Assembly: GCF_030020805.1 (NCBI RefSeq)
Contig: NZ_CP125098.1
Coordinates: 2,584,001-2,648,000, forward strand
Length of the DNA stretch: 64,000 bases
Origin: Paenibacillus sp. RC67
Lineage (GTDB): Bacteria > Bacillota > Bacilli > Paenibacillales > NBRC-103111
Direction of reading: 5' to 3'
The position numbers and the translations under genes are program-made. The notes under the pieces are model-generated. The model was not told the DNA's origin. It worked only from the letters and a program-made list of their open reading frames with translations, and did no database searches. Position 1 is the first letter of the stretch. The number at the start of each line of letters is the position of its first letter. Of the stretch, positions 18,570-28,480 are shown piece by piece.

Positions 18570-18598
18570 CCGGCAAAAGAATTCGTTTCTTTTGCCGG
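18570..18598. terminator. Hairpin between ileS and ylyA
   Basis: CCGGCAAAAGAA (18570-18581) pairs perfectly with TTCTTTTGCCGG (18587-18598). There is no clear T run on either strand, but its position between convergent genes suggests a shared terminator. Confidence 0.55.
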
Positions 18599-18643
18599 TC
18601 CGCTCATTATTGTGACTGGAGTAGAGCTGGAAGGACGAACTTA

Positions 18644-19402
18644 TTAATAATACCCGTCGTCCAATGCTTCTTGGTCTGGCTCAAGCAGGCCCTCACCTTC
18701 ACCATTGTTCATGTAATCCTGATAGGCTCTGTTTCTGACTACTGTTACATGTTGGCCGTACATATCCGTAGCCAGAAAGCTTTCGAACGATTCCACATAG
18801 CCGTCGTGCTCGTCGGCTTCAATCTCCATATCATTGTAATTGTCGGAAACATTAGGGTTCTCGGCCATTGCAGGAGTGTTGGACGTTCCCCAGCTTTCAA
18901 CGATTTGCCATGCGTCTTCTCCGTCAAATTGATTTTGCTCGGAGTGTTCGTCCAGACTGGTCCTACCGAAAGGCGGTTCAAGAAATTGTTCTTCTACAGG
19001 ACGATGATCTTCGGATGCATTGGGATCAGGGACGTGTTCAATGCAATATAACGTTGTCGGTATAGCTTGCAGACGTTCGAAAGATATGGGAGCTCCACAA
19101 GTATCACATAAGCCATATCGGCCGTTATCTATTCTTTGCAAGGCTTCCTTTACATCAGTAAGATGGCGCTCACGGTTCTCGTTCAAGGCAATGTCTTTGC
19201 TTCGTTCGAACAATTCTGAGCCCAAATCGGCGGGGTGATTGTCGTTAGTGGACAGCTCACCGGTTTGGTTTTTCAGTGATTCATTCAAACCGAAATGTTC
19301 GTTAGCTTGCCAATGATCCTCTAGCCACTGTTTCTCTTCCTGCAGCGTATGTTTAATTTCTTGCAGCTGTTGAGAGTTCAATGTGTTCGGGTGATCCGGC
19401 AT
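18644..19402 (-). CDS. ylyA: TraR/DksA-type zinc-finger protein (YlyA/YteA family)
   Basis: 252-residue protein with an N-terminal alpha-helical region, a DksA-like finger (CDTCGAPISFERLQAIPTTL, then CIEH) and a long acidic C-terminal tail ending LDDGYY. The finger has C-x2-C then C-x2-H, so one cysteine position is His. In Bacillus the related ylyA also sits between ileS and lspA and has been linked to RNA polymerase during sporulation. Start at 19402: AAAGGAGGCGGCCCC then ATG. It is antisense to its neighbours. Confidence 0.85.
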   Translation of the reverse strand: MPDHPNTLNSQQLQEIKHTLQEEKQWLEDHWQANEHFGLNESLKNQTGELSTNDNHPADLGSELFERSKDIALNENRERHLTDVKEALQRIDNGRYGLCDTCGAPISFERLQAIPTTLYCIEHVPDPNASEDHRPVEEQFLEPPFGRTSLDEHSEQNQFDGEDAWQIVESWGTSNTPAMAENPNVSDNYNDMEIEADEHDGYVESFESFLATDMYGQHVTVVRNRAYQDYMNNGEGEGLLEPDQEALDDGYY

Positions 19403-19509
19403 GGGGCCGCCTCCTTTAAAAATCACGTTGCTTCTATTTTTCACGGTTATTGACCTTTTTACATAGGAAAATCATTGTATTACAGGAAGCGAAATAAGGA
19501 GATGAAACA

Positions 19510-20001
19510 TTGATTTATTACATCTACGCATTGATAGTGCTTCTTTTGGACCAAGCGACAAAATGGGTTATTGTAAACAAACTGTTGCTGGGTGAGTCCA
19601 GGTCGGTTATTGGAGAGTTTTTTCAAATTACTTCCCACCGCAATCGCGGTGCCGCGTTCGGAATTTTGCAAAATCAGAGATGGTTCTTTATCGTCATTAC
19701 CTTGGTTGTTGCTGCCGCTGTTATTTGGTATTTGCAAAAGACACGCAAGGAAGGCCGTAAGCTGCTGCCATTTGCTCTAAGCCTATTGCTTGGCGGAGCT
19801 CTTGGTAATTTTATCGACCGCGCTTTGTTCGGTGAAGTGGTAGACTTTTTGCAATTCCGTTTTCAATTCAACTGGTTCGGATCTTCTGTAGATTATACCT
19901 ATCCGATCTTCAATATCGCGGATTCAGCCATTGTAGTAGGCGTGGCACTTATTTTCATTGATTCACTAATTAGCTGGAACAAAGAAAGGAGAGGCGCATA
20001 A
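19510..20001 (+). CDS. lspA: Lipoprotein signal peptidase
   Basis: Aspartic peptidase (signal peptidase II) that cuts prolipoprotein signal peptides after lipid attachment. Four membrane segments; the two catalytic Asp lie in GNFIDRALFGEVVDF and NIADSAIVVG. TSHRNRGAAFGIL matches the conserved N-terminal motif. 163 residues. TTG start after AAGGAGATG. Followed by ylyB with five bases between the genes. Confidence 0.95.
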   Translation: MIYYIYALIVLLLDQATKWVIVNKLLLGESRSVIGEFFQITSHRNRGAAFGILQNQRWFFIVITLVVAAAVIWYLQKTRKEGRKLLPFALSLLLGGALGNFIDRALFGEVVDFLQFRFQFNWFGSSVDYTYPIFNIADSAIVVGVALIFIDSLISWNKERRGA

Positions 20002-20006
20002 ACGAC

Positions 20007-20954
20007 ATGTCAGTTTCGGATCAAGAACAACTGGAGCAAACGATGGAATGGATCATAGGAACTGAAGAGCGAGGCGAACGGGTTGATAAGTTCATTACCG
20101 AGTCGTTAGATGAAGATGTCTCCCGTACACAGGTGCAGCAATGGATTAAAGAGGGGCATCTCACGGTCAATGGTGCCCTGATAAAAGCGAATTACAAGCT
20201 GGCGGAGGGAGATAAGTTACTCCTTAACGTCCCTGAACCTGAGGAAATGAACCTTGAAGCTGAAGCGATCCCATTAGATGTTATATACGAAGACTCAGAC
20301 GTCATAGTTGTGAATAAGCCTAGAGGTCTCGTAGTTCATCCGGCTCCCGGCCATTATTCTGGAACTTTGGTTAATGCGCTTTTGTATCACTGTAAGGATT
20401 TATCCGGTATTAATGGAGTTATGAGACCTGGGATCGTACATCGAATCGATAAGGATACATCGGGTCTGTTGATGGCGGCCAAAAATGATTTGGCGCATGT
20501 TTCACTAGCCGCGCAGCTGAAGGAGCATTCCGTTAATCGAAAATATTTGGCTGTGGTACACGGCAATGTGGCGCATGATCATGGTACGATAGATGCCCCC
20601 ATCGGTAGAGATCCTCATGACCGTAAGCTATATACGGTGACTGAAAAAAACAGCAAGCATGCAGTAACTCACTTTGTCGTACTGGAGCGATTCGGTGACT
20701 TCACATTAATGGAGCTGAAGCTGGAAACCGGCCGTACTCATCAGATTCGGGTTCACATGAAGTTTATCGGGCATCCATTGGCGGGAGATCCGGCATACGG
20801 ACCTGCTCGAAGCCAGCATGTAACAATTGAGGGACAAGCGCTGCATGCGGCGGTTCTTGGCTTTGTACATCCGCGGACAGGTGAGCATTTGCAGTTTGAA
20901 GCAGAGCTGCCTGAAGATATGCAGCATTTGCTGCATGTTTTAAAAAATCGATAA
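20007..20954 (+). CDS. ylyB: RluD-type 23S rRNA pseudouridine synthase
   Basis: S4 domain at about residues 15-75 (ERVDKFITESLDEDVSRTQVQQWI), then the RluA/RluD catalytic domain with the active Asp in HRIDKDTSGLLM and GRTHQIRVHM near the end. Expected to make pseudouridines in 23S rRNA. ATG 20007 lies about 13 bases after AGGAGAGG; ATG 20043 is a possible shorter start. Same order as lspA-ylyB in Bacillus, where pyrR normally follows; here five extra genes lie in between. Confidence 0.92.
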   Translation: MSVSDQEQLEQTMEWIIGTEERGERVDKFITESLDEDVSRTQVQQWIKEGHLTVNGALIKANYKLAEGDKLLLNVPEPEEMNLEAEAIPLDVIYEDSDVIVVNKPRGLVVHPAPGHYSGTLVNALLYHCKDLSGINGVMRPGIVHRIDKDTSGLLMAAKNDLAHVSLAAQLKEHSVNRKYLAVVHGNVAHDHGTIDAPIGRDPHDRKLYTVTEKNSKHAVTHFVVLERFGDFTLMELKLETGRTHQIRVHMKFIGHPLAGDPAYGPARSQHVTIEGQALHAAVLGFVHPRTGEHLQFEAELPEDMQHLLHVLKNR

Positions 20955-20968
20955 GGACGGACTGAAGC

Positions 20969-22123
20969 ATGGAACATTTAATTAATTCCAAAGTAAAAGA
21001 CATCCAAATATCAGGTATCCGTAAAATATCCAATCTGGTCAGCACCTACAAGGATGCAGTAACCTTGACGATTGGTCAGCCGGACTTTCCGACTCCCGAT
21101 CATATTATGACTGCTGCTAAAGCGGCTATCGATGCACATAAAACGACCTATACTCCTAACCCTGGCATGTTGGAGCTTCGCCAAGCGGCTGCTCAATTTG
21201 TCGATCACAAGTATGGGTTGAAATACCGTCCGGAAACGGAGGTAATTGTAACAACAGGGGCAAGTCAAGCACTGGATATTACGCTTCGTACGATTCTGGA
21301 AGCAGGCAGTGAGGTCATTTTGCCAGGACCTATTTATCCGGGGTATGAACCGCTCGTTCGTTTGTGCGGAGGCGAGCCTGTCTATGTGGATACACGTGCT
21401 AACGGGTTTAAGCTGACCGCAGATTTGTTGGAGCCGCATATTACTGAGAAAACGCGCTGCATTATTCTGTGCTATCCATCGAATCCAACGGGGCGTGTAT
21501 TGAATGCACAGGAGCTCACTGATATTGCGCGGCTGCTTGAGGACAAATCGATTTTTGTTATTTCGGATGAAATTTATAGCGAGCTCATTTATGATCAACC
21601 GCATGTTTCGCTTGCATCGTTTCCTTCTATGCGCGAAAAGACAATTGTCATTAACGGCTTATCAAAGTCCCATTCCATGACGGGTTGGCGAATTGGCTTC
21701 ACCTTCGCGCCGGAATACTTGTCGCAGCATATGGTTAAAGTGCACCAGTACAATGTAACTTGTGCGAGCTCCATAAGCCAATACGCAGCCCTAGAAGCGT
21801 TGACGAATGGGGTGGATGACGCACTTCCGATGAAGAAAGCTTATATCGAACGACGGGATTTCGTATATGATCGTCTCGTTCAAATGGGCTTTGAGCTGGA
21901 TAAGCCAGAAGGTGCGTTCTATTTATTCCCTTCCATTGAACGATTCAAGATGACTTCGATGGATTTCACGATGAAGCTGCTGGAAGAACAACGGGTTGCT
22001 GTCGTTCCTGGCGATGCTTTTTCGATCTATGGAGAAGGCTATATCCGCATTTCTTACGCTTACGGAATGGAAGTGCTTGAGAAAGCGATGGATCGCTTGG
22101 AAACGTTTGTTAAGAATTTATAA
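20969..22123 (+). CDS. patA: N-acetyl-L,L-diaminopimelate aminotransferase
   Basis: Fold-type I PLP aminotransferase of 384 residues, very similar to Bacillus PatA over its whole length (MEHLINSK start, LTIGQPDFPTPDH, YPSNPTG, PLP lysine in NGLSKSHSMTGWRIG). It transaminates N-acetyl-2-amino-6-oxopimelate, the step between DapH and DapL, both encoded 1-3 kb downstream on the other strand. Only 14 bases follow ylyB, so it may read through from lspA-ylyB. A terminator follows. Confidence 0.87.
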   Translation: MEHLINSKVKDIQISGIRKISNLVSTYKDAVTLTIGQPDFPTPDHIMTAAKAAIDAHKTTYTPNPGMLELRQAAAQFVDHKYGLKYRPETEVIVTTGASQALDITLRTILEAGSEVILPGPIYPGYEPLVRLCGGEPVYVDTRANGFKLTADLLEPHITEKTRCIILCYPSNPTGRVLNAQELTDIARLLEDKSIFVISDEIYSELIYDQPHVSLASFPSMREKTIVINGLSKSHSMTGWRIGFTFAPEYLSQHMVKVHQYNVTCASSISQYAALEALTNGVDDALPMKKAYIERRDFVYDRLVQMGFELDKPEGAFYLFPSIERFKMTSMDFTMKLLEEQRVAVVPGDAFSIYGEGYIRISYAYGMEVLEKAMDRLETFVKNL

Positions 22124-22141
22124 GTATAATTAACGCAGAAG

Positions 22142-22171
22142 GCCGTGGAAACCTGTTTCCATGGTTTTTTT
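22142..22171 (+). terminator. Terminator after patA
   Basis: CCGTGGAAA and TTTCCATGG form a stem with one mismatch, followed by seven Ts. Confidence 0.8.
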
Positions 22172-22217
22172 GTGCGGAAAGAATAATGCCTATCGAGGAA
22201 AGGGCAAAATAAGCAGG

Positions 22218-22270
22218 TTGACACGAAACCATTTGGTTTCGTATAATCATAATTGAAACCAAATGGTTTC
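22218..22270 (+). promoter_or_regulatory. SRPBCC-arsR promoter with two palindromic operators
   Basis: TTGACA (22218-22223) and TATAAT (22242-22247) are separated by 18 bases that are exactly the palindrome CGAAACCATTTGGTTTCG (22224-22241). A second copy of the half-sites, GAAACCAAATGGTTTC, lies at 22255-22270. The downstream ArsR-type repressor is the obvious candidate to bind here and control its own operon. The promoter and palindromes are read directly; the binding is inferred. Confidence 0.85.
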
Positions 22271-22296
22271 GTAATTTATTATTGGAGGAATTATAA

Positions 22297-22719
22297 ATGA
22301 GTCAAAATACACTTCCTGATATTCGTCAAACTTTAACTTTGAATGCGCCGATACAAAAAGTATGGGATGCTGTTGCAACAGCTGATGGCATCTCGGCTTG
22401 GTTTATGCCGAATAACTTTCAGCCTATTGAAGGCTATGAGTTTCAATTGAACGCAGGTCCTTTTGGAGATTCGCCTTGTAAAGTAACTGAACTTGATCCT
22501 CCTAACAAACTTTCCTTTACATGGGGAAAAGACTGGACCCTTACATTTGAATTAATCGAGCAAGGCGATAAAACAGAGTTCACCCTGATTCATTCCGGAT
22601 GGGATGCCGATAAAGTGACGGAATTCGGTCAACCGCATACAGCCATTAGAGATAACATGGCAGGCGGGTGGAATGGTATGCAGAAGAAACTGGCAGCTTA
22701 TGTTGAAGGGATGCAATGA
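22297..22719 (+). CDS. SRPBCC (AHSA1-like) domain protein
   Basis: 140-residue START/SRPBCC-fold protein: TLNAPIQKVWDAVATADGISAWF at the N-terminus, then LSFTWGKDWTLTFELIEQ and a final amphipathic helix. The family binds hydrophobic ligands; the ligand is unknown here. It is often paired with an ArsR regulator, as here. ATG after TGGAGGA. Its stop overlaps the arsR ATG by four bases, so the pair is translationally coupled. Confidence 0.88.
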   Translation: MSQNTLPDIRQTLTLNAPIQKVWDAVATADGISAWFMPNNFQPIEGYEFQLNAGPFGDSPCKVTELDPPNKLSFTWGKDWTLTFELIEQGDKTEFTLIHSGWDADKVTEFGQPHTAIRDNMAGGWNGMQKKLAAYVEGMQ

Positions 22720-23093
22720 GCTCGCCTACACAGAAGCACGATGTGTTTCAAGCTATAGCCGATCCAACCCGCCGCAAGCTGTTGAAGCTGCTCGTCGAGA
22801 AGGAAATGCCGGTTACGGTCATCAGCGGTCACTTTCCAATGAGCAGAACGGCTGTTTCTAAGCACTTGCGTATTTTATCGGATGCCGGACTAGTGAAGGA
22901 ACGGAAGGTCGGTCGCGAAACAAGATATCGTCTGGATACAGAGCCGCTTCAGGAATTGAAGAGATGGTTAAGCTTCTATGAACGTTATTGGGAAAATAAA
23001 ATGGCGGCATTGAAGCGTTATGTGGAGTCGGATGAATCGGAAGGTGGAGCATTCTCACTGGAACTGGTAGAGAAACCGACGGAAGATGAGTAG
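22716..23093 (+). CDS. ArsR-family transcriptional regulator
   Basis: 125 residues with a winged helix: HDVFQAIADPTRRKLLKLL, then the recognition helix MSRTAVSKHLRILSDAGLV and the wing KVGRETRYRLD. No Cys metal site is seen, so this belongs to the metal-independent branch that travels with SRPBCC genes. Probably represses its own operon through the GAAACCA-type palindromes at the promoter. A terminator follows. Confidence 0.9.
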   Translation: MSSPTQKHDVFQAIADPTRRKLLKLLVEKEMPVTVISGHFPMSRTAVSKHLRILSDAGLVKERKVGRETRYRLDTEPLQELKRWLSFYERYWENKMAALKRYVESDESEGGAFSLELVEKPTEDE

Positions 23094-23108
23094 TACCTAA
23101 GAATAGTA

Positions 23109-23147
23109 AAAAGCTCCTTCGCCTAATTTCAGGTAGAAGGAGCTTTT
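23109..23147. terminator. Bidirectional terminator between arsR and dapL
   Basis: AAAGCTCCTTC (23110-23120) pairs with GAAGGAGCTTT (23136-23146), with A or T runs on both sides. It serves convergent genes. Confidence 0.85.
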
Positions 23148-23173
23148 GTTATGTGAATCTAAGTTTATTATTC

Positions 23174-24334
23174 TTAGCTCTCTGATCCGGATTTCCATGT
23201 AATGTAGCTGCTTATCATATGGATGGCAAGATCGATCGCCTGCTCGTTCGGTTCGATTTTGGCATGATGGAGTCCGTATGGAGTATCGACGCCAAGCCAG
23301 AACATGAAGCCCGGAATATTTTCCAGGAAATAACCGAAATCCTCTCCGGTCATAGCTTCAGTACATTCAATCAATTGCATATCGCTATGGTCACGCACCC
23401 AATTCATGAATTCGTGTGTAATGTCAGCGTGGTTGAACACTTGACGGTAATTGGAACCGTAATCGATATCTACTTTGCAATTATAAGCTGTTTCCATCCC
23501 TGCGGTTAGCGATTCGATTCTGGATTTAATCAGCGTCATGGTTTCAGCGGATAAGGTGCGAATCGTACCTTCCAAACGGGCCTTTTCCGCGATAATGTTT
23601 TGCTTGGTGCCGCCGTCGATTTTACCGATTGTGATTACGGCCGAATCCAGAGGATTCACATTACGGGAAATTATCGTTTGCAGCTGTGATACAAGCTGAC
23701 AGGCTGTAATCACCATATCATTCGCCTGATGAGGATAGGCAGCATGACCGCCCTTGCCGGTCAAATCGATGAACAGCTCGGATGTATTGGCGAACAAAAT
23801 ACCCGGCCTGGTGGCAATTGTACCGACGGGGTACTCAGGAGCGACATGCAGGGCGATTATTTGATCCGGAAGCCAATCCCGAAGCTCTTCGCTCTCCAGC
23901 ATAGGCTTCGCTCCGCCTGGTCCTTCTTCTGCTGGTTGGAAAATAAAGGTAATATCGTCGCGGATAGGATTCTGAATGAAATGAGTTAATACACCCAGAC
24001 CAATGGACATATGGACGTCATGACCGCAGGCATGCATAAAGCCTTCATGAGTGGAGCGGAATTCGTAACTAGTATCCTCAACAATAGGCAATCCATCCAT
24101 GTCGGCGCGATAACCGAAACGGCGTGTAGGAGCCGTACCTTTGACATTCACCAGAATGCCGGTACGCCAAGTGCGGATTTCATAACGCTCATTAGGGAGA
24201 GTTTTAATGTAGTCCAGTAAGTACTGTTGTGTTTTGAATTCAGCGAAGCCGGGCTCAGGAATTTGATGGAGCTCTCTGCGAATGGCTACAAATGGACTAG
24301 GATTGTCGACAATGCTTTTGTTAGATGCAGTCAT
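23174..24334 (-). CDS. dapL: N-acetyldiaminopimelate deacetylase
   Basis: M20-family metallohydrolase of 386 residues that removes the acetyl group from N-acetyl-L,L-diaminopimelate (YkuR of Bacillus). Metal ligands appear in [10 protein letters not shown], then the EEGPGG motif, a His near ALHVAPEYP and the late TGEDFGYF. It lies beside dapH in the same direction, and PatA for the intermediate step is close by. ATG start after AAGGAGGCCG. The name dapL is also used elsewhere for an unrelated aminotransferase; the deacetylase is meant here. Confidence 0.88.
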   Translation of the reverse strand: MTASNKSIVDNPSPFVAIRRELHQIPEPGFAEFKTQQYLLDYIKTLPNERYEIRTWRTGILVNVKGTAPTRRFGYRADMDGLPIVEDTSYEFRSTHEGFMHACGHDVHMSIGLGVLTHFIQNPIRDDITFIFQPAEEGPGGAKPMLESEELRDWLPDQIIALHVAPEYPVGTIATRPGILFANTSELFIDLTGKGGHAAYPHQANDMVITACQLVSQLQTIISRNVNPLDSAVITIGKIDGGTKQNIIAEKARLEGTIRTLSAETMTLIKSRIESLTAGMETAYNCKVDIDYGSNYRQVFNHADITHEFMNWVRDHSDMQLIECTEAMTGEDFGYFLENIPGFMFWLGVDTPYGLHHAKIEPNEQAIDLAIHMISSYITWKSGSES

Positions 24335-24409
24335 GAAACGGCCTCCTTGTTCTTAGAATATATTGATGAGGGATGGTGTGACCTCAAAGCTGACGGGATA
24401 AGAAATTAC

Positions 24410-24438
24410 AAAAAGCCCGGCGATAATCGCCGAGCCTT
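24410..24438 (-). terminator. Terminator between dapH and dapL
   Basis: On the minus strand GGCTCGGCG, loop ATTAT, CGCCGGGCT, then TTTTTG. It follows the dapH stop, so dapL is reached only by read-through or from its own promoter. Confidence 0.75.
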
Positions 24439-24454
24439 CTGCCAGGCACTTTGC

Positions 24455-25165
24455 TTACAGTGTGCGCAGGTCTTGCAAAATTTCGGTTTTGGACTTGGTT
24501 TTAGCGTCAACCGTTTTAATTACGCGAGCAGGAGCTCCGGCAACAACCGTGTTCTCAGGAACATCTACAGTAACCACAGCACCAGCGGCAACAACAGAGC
24601 CTTTACCGATACGAACGCCCTCAAGGATAACGGCATTAGCGCCTACAAGGACATCGTCTTCGATAACAACAGGTTGAGCTGATGGAGGCTCGATAACGCC
24701 TGCAACTACGGAACCTGCACCGATATGGCACATAGCGCCGATTTTAGCACGGCCGCCAACGACAACGTTCATGTCGATCATAGTGCCAGCACCGATGGAA
24801 GCACCGATGTTGATGGAAGCGCCCATCATGATGATAGCATTGTCGCCGATAGCTACTTTATCACGGATAATAGCGCCTGGCTCGATACGAGCATTGATGT
24901 TTTTCAGATCAAGCATAGGAATAGCCGAATTGCGACGGTCGTTCTCTACAACATAATCTTCAATTTTAGCTTGGTTCTCGTCGATAACGCGTTTTACTTC
25001 TGTCCATTCGCCGAACAGTACGCCGCTCTTACCGGAGATGAAGGATTGGATGCTAGCTCCGAAATCGATGGATTCCAAATCGCCCTTCACATATACTTTC
25101 ACTGGGGTTTTTTTCGTGCTGGTTTTAATAAAATTAATAACTTCTTCTGTGTTCATTTCCAACAT
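24455..25165 (-). CDS. dapH: Tetrahydrodipicolinate N-acetyltransferase
   Basis: Transfers acetyl from acetyl-CoA to tetrahydrodipicolinate, the branch step of the acetylase route to diaminopimelate and lysine. 236 residues: an N-terminal alpha/beta part ([19 protein letters not shown]), then a left-handed beta-helix of hexapeptide repeats ([20 protein letters not shown] and on). The product is used for peptidoglycan and for spore dipicolinate. ATG after AAGGAGTTG. Its promoter faces the pyr promoter. Confidence 0.94.
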   Translation of the reverse strand: MLEMNTEEVINFIKTSTKKTPVKVYVKGDLESIDFGASIQSFISGKSGVLFGEWTEVKRVIDENQAKIEDYVVENDRRNSAIPMLDLKNINARIEPGAIIRDKVAIGDNAIIMMGASINIGASIGAGTMIDMNVVVGGRAKIGAMCHIGAGSVVAGVIEPPSAQPVVIEDDVLVGANAVILEGVRIGKGSVVAAGAVVTVDVPENTVVAGAPARVIKTVDAKTKSKTEILQDLRTL

Positions 25166-25237
25166 ATTAATTCCAACTCCTTATGTAAAATAACGTGTAC
25201 CGGACCGATATCGGGCACAACGAAATCATTCCTTTCC

Positions 25238-25266
25238 TTTATAGCATAAATGCGATGTTCTAGCAA
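25238..25266 (-). promoter_or_regulatory. Sigma-A promoter of dapH
   Basis: Minus strand TTGCTA (25266-25261), 17 bases, TATAAA (25243-25238). Divergent from the pyr promoter about 30 bases away. Confidence 0.65.
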
Positions 25267-25297
25267 TGTATCCGTCGACAAACATCGACAGTTGCTA

Positions 25298-25326
25298 TTG
25301 ACAGAGGCTGTCGAGCATGAGATAAT
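25298..25326 (+). promoter_or_regulatory. Sigma-A promoter of the pyr operon
   Basis: TTGACA (25298-25303), 17 bases, GATAAT (25321-25326), upstream of the PyrR attenuator. Confidence 0.8.
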
Positions 25327-25342
25327 ACTTGCAACTGAATAG

Positions 25343-25500
25343 CACCTTTAAACTCAGTCCCGAGAGGCTGGCAAGGTGAACGAATGGAATAAACGGTAAC
25401 TTGGACAGTTCCGTAGTCTGCGCGTACAGACTTCGTATGTCCTTGACCGCTTGTGTCCTTGTGTCCGCAAACCTTGCCCAATAAGCAAGGTTTTTTGTTT
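25343..25500 (+). promoter_or_regulatory. PyrR-binding transcription attenuator
   Basis: CACCTT (25343-25348) and AAGGTG enclose the PyrR loop CAGTCCCGAGAGGCTG (25355-25370), which matches the known AGUCCnGAGAGGCU motif. The terminator AACCTTGC / GCAAGGTT followed by Ts is at 25470-25500. GGCAAGGT just after the PyrR loop can pair with ACCTTGCC of the terminator as antiterminator. PyrR plus UMP should favour termination. Confidence 0.92.
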
Positions 25501-25517
25501 TGCCAATCACTTACTGA

Positions 25518-27004
<1,487 letters not shown>

Positions 27005-27096
27005 TCGAGAGAATGTTATCGAGGCTTTGCTGCTTATGGGGAAGAATCCAATTGCTGGACACACTATAGGTAATAACGAATTACAGGGAGGGCATT

Positions 27097-28383
27097 ATGG
27101 GAATCTGGATCTTAAACGCTCAAGTGGTTGCTGCTAGCAACGAGTTGGCAAAACAACATATTTTAGTAGAAGGAAATACAATCGAGAAGATCGTCGATGC
27201 AGCTAACGGACAACCGGATACAGCTGGACATACGGTTATTGATGCGGCCGGCAAGCTCGTAACTCCAGGTTTAATCGATATGCACGTTCACCTGCGCGAA
27301 CCGGGCTTTGAACATAAAGAAACCATCGCAACAGGTACTCGTTCCGCAGCTCGCGGAGGATACACGACGATCGCCTGCATGCCTAATACGCGCCCGATTA
27401 TCGATACCGTTGACACTGTTAAGTATGTACTGGACAAGGCTGCAACAGAAGGCGTTGTTCGAGTGCTGCCATACGGATGTATTACTAAAAACGAGCTCGG
27501 TCGCGAGCTGACGGATTTCGACGCACTTAAAGAAGCTGGAGTCATTGGGTACACGGACGACGGTGTGGGCGTACAAAGCGCTCAAATGATGAAGGATGCA
27601 ATGGCTAAAGCCGCGTCAATCGGAATGCCGGTTATCGCTCACTGCGAGGATAACACGTTGGTGGAAGGTGCATGGGTAAGCGAAGGCGCATTCTCCAAAA
27701 AGCACGGACTGAAAGGTATTCCTAATGAGTCAGAAGCCATCCATGTTGGACGTGATGTGCTGTTGGCAGAAGCTACTGGCGTACACTACCATGTATGTCA
27801 CGTGAGTACGGAACAATCGGTTCGTCTGATCCGCCATGCGAAGCAATTTGGAATTAAAGTAACCGCTGAGGTTTGTCCGCATCATCTGCTGCTGTCGGAT
27901 GAAGATATCCCGGGCATGGATGCCAACTGGAAGATGAACCCTCCACTGCGCACTCCAAGAGACGTTCAAGCATGTATCGAAGGCTTACTGGACGGCACGA
28001 TCGATATTATCGTAACTGACCATGCACCTCATAGCGAAGAGGAAAAAGCGCGCGGCGTCGATTTAGCACCTTTCGGTATTGTAGGCTTCGAGACGGCATT
28101 CCCGCTCTTGTATACTAAATTCGTAGCTACAGGCCAATGGACACTTCAATTCCTGGTAGAGAAAATGACTTCCCTTCCAGCGCAAGTATTCGGTTTGTCC
28201 CTCGGAACTCTTGAGGTAGGTAAAGAAGCAGATATCGCGATCATTGATCTGGAATCGGAAAAAGAGGTTAATCCGGAAGAGTTCGCTTCCAAAGGGCGCA
28301 ACACACCGTTTACCGGTTGGAAACTAAAAGGCTGGCCAACCTTGACTATATTCGGCGGCAAAGTGGTTTGGTCCGAAGCTTAA
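27097..28383 (+). CDS. pyrC: Dihydroorotase
   Basis: Type I dihydroorotase closing carbamoyl-aspartate to dihydroorotate. The metal motif DMHVHLREPGFEHKET, a second His region HYHVCHVSTEQSVRLI and TDHAPHSEEEK are present. 428 residues, ATG after CAGGGAGGGC. The 90 bases after pyrB contain no attenuator hairpin that I can see. Confidence 0.95.
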   Translation: MGIWILNAQVVAASNELAKQHILVEGNTIEKIVDAANGQPDTAGHTVIDAAGKLVTPGLIDMHVHLREPGFEHKETIATGTRSAARGGYTTIACMPNTRPIIDTVDTVKYVLDKAATEGVVRVLPYGCITKNELGRELTDFDALKEAGVIGYTDDGVGVQSAQMMKDAMAKAASIGMPVIAHCEDNTLVEGAWVSEGAFSKKHGLKGIPNESEAIHVGRDVLLAEATGVHYHVCHVSTEQSVRLIRHAKQFGIKVTAEVCPHHLLLSDEDIPGMDANWKMNPPLRTPRDVQACIEGLLDGTIDIIVTDHAPHSEEEKARGVDLAPFGIVGFETAFPLLYTKFVATGQWTLQFLVEKMTSLPAQVFGLSLGTLEVGKEADIAIIDLESEKEVNPEEFASKGRNTPFTGWKLKGWPTLTIFGGKVVWSEA

Positions 28384-28480
28384 TAACTCCCGGTTAGGGA
28401 TAGATAACTTGTGTACTTAAGCAATTCATCGTTCATTTTAAACATAGAGGTTTTTTTACACTGAGAAGGAGTTGAAGGCG

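Noticed and set aside
24725..25249. A 174-codon frame antisense to dapH, full of Asp, Ser and Asn
   Set aside because: The repeated look comes from the hexapeptide repeats of DapH read backwards. No ribosome site.
28384..28480. Attenuator between pyrC and carA
   Set aside because: No PyrR loop and no stem with a T run; only a lone T stretch near 28451.
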